Of a DNA stretch of 64,000 bases, positions 14,395 to 24,887 are shown in pieces. This stretch comes from Pseudopithomyces maydicus. Taxonomy: Eukaryota > Ascomycota > Dothideomycetes > Pleosporales > Didymosphaeriaceae. Location of the stretch: the NCBI GenBank assembly GCA_026873275.1, contig JANTUC010000012.1, positions 144,001-208,000 of the forward strand, written 5' to 3'. Position numbers and translations under genes: made by a program. Under the pieces are notes generated by a model. It had not been told where the DNA came from and ran no database searches. It was given only the letters and a program-made list of their open reading frames with translations. The first letter of the stretch is position 1. Each line of letters starts with the position of its first letter.

Positions 14395-16634
14395 ATGGAT
14401 GCGACTTCTTCGTCGGCGCGCGACGAGCCCGACTCGCGCAACAGCCTGCGACACATCCTCGCAGCGGAACCGGGCGCCATGGACGAGGCAAAGCCCACGC
14501 CGCCCTCGCTGCCCAACACGCCCGGCCCTGACGAGAGCGAGGCGGGCCAGGGCGACTCGGAAGATGGGCCCAAGTCGCAGCGCCCCTACTACACGGCGAC
14601 GGCGGCGACGACGCGGCGCAATGCCAACGGCAGCGTGTCGTCAGTCTACTCGGGCAACAAGATCCGCCACCTCAAGAAGGACGACGGCATCCCGCTGTGG
14701 CGCAAGGACATCCAGTACGACTTCCTCAAGTACGTCTTCGATGACGAGCAGCGCGTCTTCTCCAAGATGGACGGCGACAAGGGCTTCACCTTTGCCGACA
14801 TCTACCTGGACGCCATGGCCAAGAGCAGCAAGTGCAGCAAGATCCTCAAGGACAAGCTGCTGGCGGAGCGGCCGGCCGCCGTCAACATGGCCATGGTGTG
14901 CCTACTAGTCAACGTAGGCCGCATGAACACCACCCTGAACTTCTTCCCCGAGATGCGCGCCCAGCTGCGGACCTACCACTCCATCCCCTCGCTGCAGGCC
15001 CACCAGGACCCCAACGCATACAAGCAGCTGCAGGATGCCCCGCGCCTCAAGTCCATCCTCAAGGGCGCCACCGAGGACACGGAGCAGCCCAGCACCATCG
15101 AAGACATCATGGCCAAGTCCATCCCGCGTACAAACCCCGTCAACCTCATCTTCGTCCTCTCGCAGTACGCCCCCAAGATCTCCGAGGTCCACTTCCAGCC
15201 GCCGCGCGACTTCTTCGACCTCGTCATGCGCTCCAACCTCAGCAGCCGCAGCCGCGCCACCGCCTTCCTGTGGCTCATGTGGTGGTACCTGGAGAGCGAC
15301 TTCTCCAAAGACGACGCTCTGAACAACCCCTTCGGTCCGGGCCAGTACGCCGCCGCCGACGAGGCCGTGCCCAACAGCCTTCCCATCAAATGCCCGCCCT
15401 TTGAGTTCCTGAGCACCGAGCAGGAAGCCCTCGAGAACGTCGATACCCCCGAGGAGCAGGAATTTGGCGAGCAGAAACGCAAGGAGAGGACGGTTATATT
15501 GGCAAGCGACATGGCGCCCGTCGTCACCGGCCCCAAACGCACCAACAAGAAAGCATTCAACCAGAACCCCGTCTTCTCCGTCGTGGCAGACGACGGCGTT
15601 TCCACCCCTGGACGTGACCGCCAGTCTCCATCCCATGGTAAGTACTCTGTCCCTGGCCCTTCAGGACCCACAGCTAACGTCTCCAAGGCTCTGCGCGCGG
15701 TCGAGGAAGCAAGCTCGCACGATCGCTCATGGAGCGCGATTACGGCTCGGACACCGACCGCACCCGCTCGGCTTCACCCCCGGGGAGCGTATACAACACG
15801 GCCAAGAAAGGCACCCCAAATATGCGCATCAATACACTGCTCAACGAAGACGGACCTGTATCCACGCCCACGTCTAAGGGGCCCGGTCGAGGTAACTGGT
15901 CTCGCAAGGCTACCTCGGCTGCTCGAGGCTTCAAATCTAGATTGGACGCTGCAAACTCCCAGGACGGGCAGTCGCCTTCTGGACACGCTCCAACCTTCTC
16001 TGGACCGCATGGATTCTATCTTCCCCTCAACGGGTCAGATCCAACGCATAAGCGCACACGTCCATTGACACAGCACCAACTCGCCGTGGAGCAATATCGC
16101 CGCCGCCGGGTCGATGTCATTCTCGATCGTGGCGTTCGCAAAGAGTACAAGGTTGCTGCCAAACGACGAGAGGCGCAAGCCCCACTCCTACGGGCCTGGA
16201 TACGGTGCAAAGGCATCAAAGATGGCTACGATTCTGAAGAAGACACGAGCGAGTTATATCAACAAGACAGCGATGCACGCAACCATAGGGCTGAGCCGCC
16301 TCTCCTAGCCGGTCTGGTGCCTATTGACTATGGAGGGGAGGAGAATGATTATGGGGAGGAGTGTTATTACCGCGCCAAGATGCTTAATCGTGTGATGCGT
16401 CGAATGGACCGATGGAACGAGAGCAAAGGTGGTCGTACAAAATCCAAGGGTCCCAGTCGGTCCGCGGAGAACTCTGGTGGAAGGATGAATGGAGAAGATG
16501 ACTTCGCAGATGAAGACGAAGAAATGCAAGATGCGGACGATTTGGAACGGCGAGATGATAGCGATGAGGATGAAGATGAGGACGAGCGCGTGTACGATCG
16601 GCATACCCTACCTCCGTTACCGCAATACGATTAG
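14395..16634 (+). CDS. ies1: INO80 chromatin-remodelling complex subunit Ies1
   Basis: Fungal Ies1-type subunit of the INO80 nucleosome remodeller. Exons 14395-15637 and 15688-16634 (intron GTAAGT...CCAAG with GCTAAC branch) give 729 residues. The N-terminal half has the conserved block beginning HLKKDDGIPLWRKDIQYDFL and continuing through VNVGRMNTTLNFFPEM and SRATAFLWLMWWYLESDF. The C-terminal half contains RTRPLTQHQLAVEQYRRRRV and an acidic tail of Asp/Glu repeats. The ATG at 14395 (MDATSSSARDE) is the first in the frame; the upstream frame extension starts only at a TTG. Family assignment is from motif recognition. Confidence 0.85.
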
Positions 16635-18214
16635 GGGAGAATCGACGCCGGTCATTGAGCATGGATTGCCCCCAGCTATCAGTCTTTTTCACATCATTCC
16701 GCTCGATCAAGACACATACTTCATTCCATTCAGGGCGACAGAAGAAGGCCTAATGGTCGGCTTTCACAATTAAATTCACTCGCCCATCTGTCCAAGATAC
16801 CATTGCTGCGTTTTTCTCGCATGCCCCAGCATACAAGTTTGAGCTTTCCTTATCAATACGCTATGGCGGTCCGATTACTGCATCTAGTTGTTGTATCAAA
16901 TGACAACAGTCCATCCCACACTAAACCTCTTTCGTACTTCTGTATCATCTTCTGTTCTTTTTGAAAACCTAAGACGGCCACTGCCCATTGCCAAATCCTG
17001 TGATTAACTCAACAAAGCTGAGGTGTCTGGCAACGTGCGACCAACGAACAAAGTGCACGGTTCACACAACGAATCATACACAGATGCAGGTCTATTTGCA
17101 GTACGGACTAGAGGTTATATTGACCGTCTTCATAAGAGCGGCCTTCATCCCATTCAATTGCCAATTGCTTCTCTACGGGACTACCGTTACTGGGACAAGA
17201 GTGCAGGTTTTTAGAGCATTAGCACCAAGGCGTGACCATTGGCCACTGTACCACATCAACGACAGTTTGTACAAGAAAAGTGGAATACGTTCTCGAGTGA
17301 AGGATGGCTGGCTATGAGAGGTTTTTCTTTTGGTCGAGGTGTAGTGTTTCCATTTGCATGCTCTTCGATGCTAGATCGACTGCTTCCTCAATTTTATACT
17401 GTCACTGCCAAGAAGATTTGACACGAGTAGCATAGGATGTAACCAAATCCGTTATTAATGCGACCGTGAAGTCGTTTTCATGCGTGTGGTTACGGGGATG
17501 AGTGAATTGATTCCGGTATGGATAAGCCTACATGTCACAATTCACACCAACGCCCGTCAGGACAGTGGACGCGTAACTTGGGATTCCGGCCGGTGACATC
17601 TCCTCGTGTCCTTTTTTTTTCGAACTGTGGGGGCCGTTGCTAAGCATCAGCATAAGCCGCCACGAACATCACAAAGTCATGATTCCAGCCAGCCAGCCAC
17701 CTCTTCCTTCTCGCATGAACTAGACCACTGGAATTGCGGCCCGTTGAGATCTTACACAACGGCCTTTCCAAGAATCAGGAACGCTCGGGACCACATGCGA
17801 CTCATACTACAATAGTAGGAATAATCCTGCGAGTGCCAAAATCTCATGCCAAGTACGCTGATAGGTCCATCAGACTTACGTCCTCGTGATATGCAAGTTT
17901 ATCACATCGAACTTCTTTGAAGGTCAGAAGAGCGGTCATCGTGGCCATTTTGTTCGTTAGAATGCGCTCCGTGGCTTGGGTTTGGCTTTCGATAGTTTGT
18001 ATAAGTGCGTGAATCTCATCAGCAGGGAGTAAGGCAACCGATGATTAGAACGACGGTGGCTTGGGGACCAGTGTCCTTTCTCAGCATTCTTCACCTAGAT
18101 GAGATCTCTGGATTGATCCATGATATGTATAAAAGCTGCAGACTTTCCATAGCTTTCGAGAGCACCAACAAGACTCACACCTCACAGGTCCCATCGTCAA
18201 TCAATACCAGCACC
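16635..18214. other. Intergenic region upstream of a small secreted protein gene
   Basis: About 1.6 kb without a supported gene; only short ORFs up to 109 codons. The right end carries the promoter of the secreted-protein gene, with a TATA box at 18128-18134. Confidence 0.45.
18128..18134 (+). promoter_or_regulatory. TATA box of small secreted protein gene
   Basis: TATAAAA lies 81 bp upstream of the ATG at 18215, a suitable distance for a short 5' leader. Confidence 0.55.
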
Positions 18215-18668
18215 ATGCGTTTCACTCCCTCCACCATTCTCATCTTCTCGGCCTTCGCCATCGCGGCGCCAAACTCCCCCATTGAGTCCCGCCAGGTCGA
18301 GTGGCATGCTGTTGGCGAACTCTACAGCGGCGGCGGTTGCACCTCCCAGTCTTTCATCTTTGCGGACCCCATCTGGGGCGCGGCAAACACCTGCCACCCG
18401 CTCGATCGCAGTGGCAATGTGCCGCCTATCACGTCTTACAAGGCCGTGTCAATCGATTCCGGGTGCACTGGTAAGTCTTTCCTTGAATTAGAACCATAGA
18501 GGATGGGTGTAGAAACCAGACGCTGTGCAGGTGGCTAATGGCTTTACAGTGAGCTTGTTTTACGACGCAGCTTGCTCGCAGCCCGCGAGTGGGTTCACGG
18601 CTGGGTTGAATGGTTGTGTGCAGGGAAATAGCCCGTTCGAGAGTGCCATCGTGAGGTGCCCTGCTTAA
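18215..18668 (+). CDS. Small secreted cysteine-rich protein
   Basis: Exons 18215-18470 and 18550-18668 (GTAAGT donor, TTACAG acceptor) encode 124 residues. A signal peptide (STILIFSAFAIAA) is followed by a mature region with six cysteines in contexts GGCTS, NTCHP, SGCTV, ACSQP, GCVQG and RCPA, which could form three disulfides. No known domain is recognised. Size, secretion signal and cysteine count fit effector-like or cell-surface fungal proteins, but that role is inference. The exon junction falls inside a codon (ACT-G|TG) and restores an unbroken frame, which supports the model. Confidence 0.8.
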
Positions 18669-18882
18669 TTGATTCGATAGAATCTGAGAGCTCTTGTCGA
18701 TATGGATTTACACTCGGGTCCAAGCTCAAAGAGGCATACAAGGGAGGATCAGATACTATACGGGTAGAACATATACATGATTTATACATACAGTATTTTA
18801 CGTCCACCTTCGAAATTCGTCGCTACAAGGCTCTCAAAATTCCCTTTTTAAACACCCCTTATGAGTGAAATCATGTGTCCAC

Positions 18883-19380
18883 TTATGCCTTTTGAGCATC
18901 GTGCCCCCAGTTCTTCAAGCTCTTGTAGCTCTTGCTCTCCGTATCTTGCTTAGCCTTCTCTTCCTGCGCAAGATGCCTCTTACAATACGCAACTACCTTG
19001 CGCATATGCCCAATATCATCCTCCTCGTATTGGTTAGGATCCTTCTTGGGATTTTTCTCCAGTATGGCAATGATCTTACGACCAGATTCGTGTCTACAAG
19101 ATGAGAGAAAGCCCGACGTCAGCATGGGAAAACAATCTTTGCAAGTCTGACAGAGAAGATGGAAAAGGCTTTGTACCCAATGGTTTCGCCACTGCCATCA
19201 TCTTTCGACCATCCCGAGCCGGCGGATTCGTCGCTACCCAGCCATTCTTGGAGCTCGGATGCTGTCATATTGACGAGCTCATTGAACTCTCTGCGTTACG
19301 TTACTTATTTTAGGGCAATTCGATGTAAGAGCGAGGCTGGGGAAAGCATACTCGATCACGGTATCGTTATCTTTGACCAT
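18883..19380 (-). CDS. DUF3140-family small protein
   Basis: Exons 19352-19380, 19177-19290 and 18883-19093 encode 117 residues (start MVKDNDTVIEEFNEL). The conserved core is HESGRKIIAIL, then DDIGHMRKVVAYCKRHLAQ and a C-terminal SLKNWGHDAQK, which matches my memory of the DUF3140 family, best known from bacteria and sometimes annotated as DNA-binding. Splicing is exact: GA|A-GAG and GG|A-CAC keep the frame. It is convergent with the secreted-protein gene (214 bp apart). Biochemical function is unknown. Confidence 0.82.
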
Positions 19381-20218
19381 TTCGAAGGATGTATGTGAAT
19401 GCGAGTCCTTTTTATTTCTGCCCAGAGTCGAGAAATTAATATTTAATTTGTTTGTATAGCGGTGGTGTGGTAGTTATGGACAGATAATTTCTGCGTGTTA
19501 ATTGACTGTTTTGTAATACTCGTGGCCGGCTTGTTATTTGCTTTTTCGTGGACGAAATATGGATTACATCATGAGTGGAGCCAAGGCAGGGTCATCGTGG
19601 TTTTGAGGTCAGAATTGCGACAACGCCAGCCGTGAGTGAGAACAAAGGAAAGTCTTCTGTCGTCTCTTGGTTCAGTGCAGCTTTATCTTATGGGGACAAC
19701 ATATGGTCTCGCTTTTGTATCATAAAGTCCGCATTTGGCTAACATCGACCTGGTTGGTTGCGCTTGTTAAAATTCATTCCTTCCCAGGAAGAAATCCTGC
19801 AATTTGATGGTGCAGCATGGCATCAGATTCAAAAGCTTCTTTTGTAATACATTCAATGAGCTTCATCTATCCGGACCACCTAACGATAAATTTCAGTAGT
19901 AACAACAGCGTCAACAGCTAATAACCCCCTCCCCCCGTCGGCTTGTACGTTGCGCATCAGCAGACCTTGATACGACAACAAATTGAATGGGAATTACAAC
20001 GAGCAATCATGTTACACGAGAATCTGTATAGCTCCTTCCTGGTATCGAACCATGGAATTGGCGTACACACCACTGCTCTGTCCCTTGACTCACCAATGAT
20101 ACCTTCCTGGTCTTTTGACGCCTTCTTTCCTTCCAATTGCAACTAGAAAATACCATCCACTCTTCCATCCGCGTTCTTGTGTCCATCCCGGGGCCCATTA
20201 ATCATTGCGAAGTACATC
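19381..20218. other. Intergenic region, divergent promoters
   Basis: About 840 bp between the DUF3140 gene (minus) and the PLAC8 gene (plus). It presumably holds both promoters. No supported ORF or RNA gene. Confidence 0.45.
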
Positions 20219-20896
20219 ATGTCTTCCACACCTACACTACCACAGACTCCTCGTCTATTCGCCACGCAGCCTCCAGAACGCGTTCCAACACAACGCCTCG
20301 ATGCGAACGACTCTGCCGACGCCAATGTGCAGGAGAATTGGGAAAATGGGCTGTTTGACTGCTGCAAGCCGAGTCCAGGACTTTGTAGGTGTTCACTTAC
20401 TTCTGGTGCTCTATCCGAATTCGTTTTTTGTTCTTTTTCATATTCTTCTCCTCGTATTACTACTACATACTGATCGGTGAACCGCCTAGGTTTTTACGCA
20501 TTTTTCTGCCCCTGCATGGTCTACGGCCGTACCTTCGTTCGCTTGGAGAAGGTCTCGAATCCTGATTTCTCACATGGTACACATTTCAACGATGGTTGCA
20601 TCTGCTTCTGTTTGGCCACCCAAATCACAACCTTAGGTGCTGGCCTGATGGCCATCTTACAGCGGTACGAAGTGAGGAAGATGTATAGCATTCGGGGTAA
20701 TGTTCACAAGGATATCGTGGAAGGGATGTGCTGCACAGCCTGCGCGCTCGTACAGGCAGAGAAAGAGGTCGCAGTCAGGGAGAAGAGAAAAGGCGAGGCG
20801 AGGGGAAAAAGATATTCGAACGCGGGAGAGAAAATGGAGATGCGGCAAGTGCAGGGGGTAACAATCCAGGAAAATGTTGAGGATGCACAGGTGTGA
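20219..20896 (+). CDS. PLAC8-family cysteine-rich protein
   Basis: Exons 20219-20384 and 20490-20896 encode 190 residues. The PLAC8 signature is clear: ENGLFDCCKPSPGLCFYAFFCPCMVYGRT, then NDGCICFCLATQITTLGAGLMAI and later IRGNVHKDIVEGMCCTACALVQ. The last segment is the typical CCxxCxLxQ motif. PLAC8 proteins are membrane-associated and in plants and fungi are linked to cell size and metal (Cd, Ca) transport; the role here is unknown. The N-terminal 40 residues are Pro/Thr-rich. The intron (GTAGGT...CCTAG) splits a Cys codon in the CFYAFF motif, supporting the junction. Confidence 0.88.
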
Positions 20897-21134
20897 AGGA
20901 TGAGTCGGTCTCCGTGTCGCTCCCACATTCTTGGGTATCGCATGGACGCTGAACGTGGTAAGGAGAACATTAATAGAAGGAGCTGGCATGATGGCAGGTT
21001 TCTTGCGTCGGAATTCTTTTTCCTATAGTCCCTCTGTTGCTATCAATTTATATGGTATAAAAACGCCGTACCATCAATGCATGTACAAAAGAAAGCCAAG
21101 CGGAGCGAACTATCTTGTCTATATCTATTTATAT

Positions 21135-22601
21135 CTATGCGGCGTGCACGGGACCGTGTCCGTTTGGTAAGACGTGCACGCCACCCATGGGGATGTATCC
21201 GTTTCCTTTGGCCTCGTCGGGCTTGATCCTGTTAACCAGCTTGTTGGTCATACGCTCGCACCACGGATCGACATATTGCATCCACGCATACGCTGAGCCG
21301 TACAAGATAGGGAAGAAGAAAATGAGACATATGAAAAGCGTCTTGTGGCCGGGGTACTTGATCCGCGTTAACTGTGGCTGATGATTGGCTTCATCATGGT
21401 CTGCGGGTACACTGATGCCGTAGACCATCCAGACGAGAATTGTCTTCATGAGGGTCCCGTGCAGCAGGTAGACGGCGAAGCCCATCTTTCCAAAGAACAG
21501 CAGAATACGGTTGGATAGAACCTCCTGCATGCGGGGGCTAAGGACAATACCGAGAGCGGCCAGCATAAGACCGATGCCGCTGGAGTAACGGGGCATGTCT
21601 GGGTCTACGGGGAGGCTGGGCTTGAGTATGTTGGTGAGGTTATCGGACCAGGGCATCCAATCGGCATGGGATTCCGGATACGAAGCAACGTAGAAACCAG
21701 AGAAGACGAGGATGGCGGAGAGCAGCGGGGCGAGGACGGGCTGATGGTCAATGAAGCGGGCGGTTGCAGGCTCGAACTGAATCTCGGCAACGAGGACGCC
21801 CCAGAAACCGAGCATGCCAAAGACAGCTGCGAGAGGATTAATGAGTTGGTTGAACAGGGGCAAAACTCATGGGGATACTTACGATCGTTGCTCATCCAAT
21901 AGTAGGCAAACATAGTGAAACTGGCCAGCATCCGGTAGCGTGGGCGGATATATGCGACGGCCAGGAGGAAGGCGTAGACCTTGATGCTCTCCTGCAGCAG
22001 TGGCAGCATAGTCCACTGATTTCGATCGTACTCGTTGTTTCTTTTGATCCAGATAGCACCCGTCTCGTACACCAGACTGCCCACGGCAGGAAACAAGCTG
22101 CCCATTCGCGAAGGGACTTGGTTGATCCAGCCCGAGTCGGCGTGCGTCGCGACCGAGTATAGTCCCAGCTCGCATATCACCCACGATAGGGCCGTAGCGA
22201 CTGCTGACGGTAAAAACAAACGCGGAAAACGGCGCAGAGCCGACTTTGAAATGGATATGAATGCGGCTTCATGCTTGTCCTGTCGGTACAGCTTGAGCGG
22301 CTTGAGGGCGCAGACGTAGCCGGTGACAAAGGCGAAGATGGACACGCCCAAACGGCCCTGGATCAACACACGCAAGAAGGGAAGCTGCAAAATATGCGGA
22401 GTCGTGTTCTCTGCCGTCGTGGCCCAGAACAATTTGCCGGCCCATGCGCGCGAGATGTGGGTGAGGACGACAAGGGCGGACGCGAAGCCCCGGAGTCCCT
22501 ACGAGGAGCCTTGTTAGTGAACAAGTTCCTGAAGTTGACCTTTCAACTGAACAACAACATACATCTACCCACTTCACATTGCCCTCCTTTCCAATGGCCA
22601 T
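21135..22601 (-). CDS. Acyltransferase-3 family multi-pass membrane protein
   Basis: Exons 22563-22601, 21883-22498 and 21135-21826 encode 448 residues. The N-terminus VDGLRGFASALVVLTHISRAW is the acyltransferase-3 (OafA/NodX-like) signature, with the conserved His in the first membrane helix. About ten hydrophobic helices follow. Such enzymes transfer acyl groups, often acetyl, from the cytosol to sugars or other acceptors across a membrane; the substrate here is unknown. Donor GTATGT after the 39-nt first exon and acceptor CGTAG restore the motif exactly. It is convergent with the PLAC8 gene (238 bp apart). Confidence 0.87.
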
Positions 22602-24411
22602 CTGGACTCGCTCACAACCATGCGGTAAGTCTACGCGAACAATTAGCACCCACCATTGGCCTTCGCATACAGCTGGTCTATCTTTACATCACACTGAAAA
22701 GACCGGATTGCTACTGGGGCTTGCAGAAGAAATAAACAGCAGCAAGTAAAAAAGAAGGTTCAACGCGACAGTAGAAAGGCCATGCGAGAAGAATCACTGC
22801 CAAAAGGCTCCTGTACAGGCATTCAAGGCCAAGCAGAGCATCGTGCGGGTAGAACGGCATCATATACTGCCCATCCCGCACACCACTTCCCATCCCGAAT
22901 ACACATGCGGCTCTGCCAAGTGTGACCTGCTGGTGTGTCCGCTTGGCAGATGCAGCTGCTGCTCGCCATGAACCCTAAAGCGCCCGCTCCGGATTGGTTG
23001 CCCATCCAACGAGCAACACTGCTCTGTGATTGAGTAAGACGAGGACACGACATTGTGCTGAGCTGCAAGCAGCACATCACAGGGGCGCCCGAGAGGCGTT
23101 GCTACCGCGGGAGGGAAGCACTTGGCGCTCAACTGGAAGGGTGGAAAGACGAGCCTACCATTCTGAAAAGAACCTTGCTTGGCAATATAACATGTCAGCT
23201 GTCCGCTGGCTGTATCGCAAAGGCATGCCGTCCATTGTTTCTATGAGCACCTAGCTAATGCCCAGATCTAGCTTGCGACTGAGATATGCACGTATAATTG
23301 TTGAGCCCTGGGTGCTGAGACACAGGGCAATTATCATGACCGTGTCTCTCGCAGCAGCGTAGCAGAGGCTCACCCTCCGCCGAATGGAGCACGCGTGGCC
23401 GGGTAGGAGCCACAGGTAGCGCTGAAACAGGCGATTTGGACAAATTGCATGCCTGCCCGGCCGCCTTTTCGCTCGTATTCGCGCCGCTTACGCTGTCTTG
23501 CTAGTACAGCATACAAAACCATATCGCCCCAAAGTTGCTACAAACTCGTTAATGAGCGGAGCAGGCCAAGGCGAGATACTTCACGGCAACGGGTAGACTT
23601 CGCATTCCATCGATAGTCCAAACTCCGCGATGCACTGGTCAAGCACTGCACATTGCGTCTCCCCCTGCGTGGCCATCCTCTCCGTCGCAAGCCTAAGTTA
23701 TTCTACGCGAGGTCAGGCTCGTGCCCTGGACCGGGTAAAAAGCTTCGAATGCTTATGCCTTTCTCGAAGGCTTGATGTCGTCTGCCACCCTGCCTGTTTC
23801 TGTGGCCATGTAGTCCGTCGCCCATCAGCCATAGAAAGACTGGTGCTGCGAGTGCAGCTGTTTGTTCCCTAGACTACCTCTCCGGATTAAACCTAGACTG
23901 CGTAGTACACAGTACAATGTGGAAGGCTCATGCTGACTGGGCACATGCACCTACCCGAGCGTCTGACGAAGCCGCAGGGCTGACGGCATAGTCCTCCCAT
24001 AATCGACGGGTTTTGCCAATTGCCGTTTCGGGTAACTTTCGTGGAGCCGGGCTAGATGCATACCTAGAATCTCGATATGGCCTTTCCCATACAATCTTAT
24101 CCAATAATACTTGGGGCTTTTGATGTCGGGCTTCCGGTGATGCAAAATGCCATTGTCGCCAAGGTGCAGAAGTGCATGCTCCGGAGAGTGTGCAAGATAA
24201 CAGAACATGAGGGTCCTAGGGCAATCTTACTAGTCTACAAAGCGTAGCTGCAGTACCCACGCACTATAAGGTTTCAATATGGGAAGCGAATTCTTGGCAT
24301 CTCAGCACATCGAGGACCTAAGTCGCGGTTGCTCAGCTTGTTCTTTCTTTTATAAAAGGTATATAGATCAAACGTGGTCAGATTTTATCATCAACAGGAT
24401 CAAGATCCTAC
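22602..24411. other. Intergenic region upstream of the acyltransferase gene
   Basis: About 1.8 kb without a supported gene. The longest candidate is an 85-codon minus-strand ORF at 23951-24208 with no recognised domain and no convincing splice partners. A TATAAAA lies at about 24350, some 60 bp upstream of the tRNA gene. Confidence 0.45.
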
Positions 24412-24496
24412 GGCCCGCTGGCGCAACGGTAGCGCGTCAGATTCCAGTATCTCTGGGATATCCTGAAGGTTACCTGTTCGAATCAGGTGTGGGTCA
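24412..24496 (+). tRNA. tRNA-Trp (CCA) with a 13-nt intron
   Basis: Acceptor arm GGCCCGC pairs with GTGGGTC (two G-U pairs), D arm GCGC-AACGGTA-GCGC, T arm ACCTG-TTCGAAT-CAGGT, discriminator A. The anticodon CCA is at 24444-24446. The intron at 24448-24460 contains TGG complementary to the anticodon, as usual for intron-bearing tRNAs. The closing pair of the anticodon stem would be A31-C39, a mismatch. It lies between the acyltransferase and stt4 genes. Confidence 0.88.
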
Positions 24497-24887
24497 CTTC
24501 AATTTCTTTTTTGGTGTTTTCTGTTCCACCAACAAGAGACAACTTTTTGGATCTTTCCAGTTTTTGGATGTGCTCCACAGGAATATGCTGGCGGGACTGG
24601 CTGGCTCGCCCGAAGACAGCGCTTCGTCAAGTCCATGGGAAACCATGAGCGCAATGGGATTAAACTTTTGGACGCGGCGCAGGATGATGCATAGACTTTG
24701 TGACAGCACGGACACAACGGCAATCATTGTTTTTCTCCTGATCGGCTCTGCGAATGACACCTACATATTCTTATCCATCAAAACATTGGCACGGCAGCGC
24801 AAGGGGCCGAGGACGGATAAACTTCTATTGCAAGCACCGACATACCGCACTACCTATGCTGTTGACACACGCACCCATTGCCCCCGC
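24497..24887. other. Region between tRNA-Trp and the stt4 stop codon
   Basis: Holds the tRNA terminator and the stt4 3' UTR. A 390-codon plus-strand frame running across this region into stt4 is antisense to conserved kinase sequence and is not a gene. Confidence 0.5.
24507..24512 (+). terminator. Pol III terminator of tRNA-Trp
   Basis: A run of six T starts 10 nt after the mature 3' end, the expected RNA polymerase III stop signal. Confidence 0.65.

Noticed and set aside
14905..15636. Two minus-strand ORFs of about 240 codons
   Set aside because: Both are antisense to the conserved core of Ies1 and have no recognisable content.
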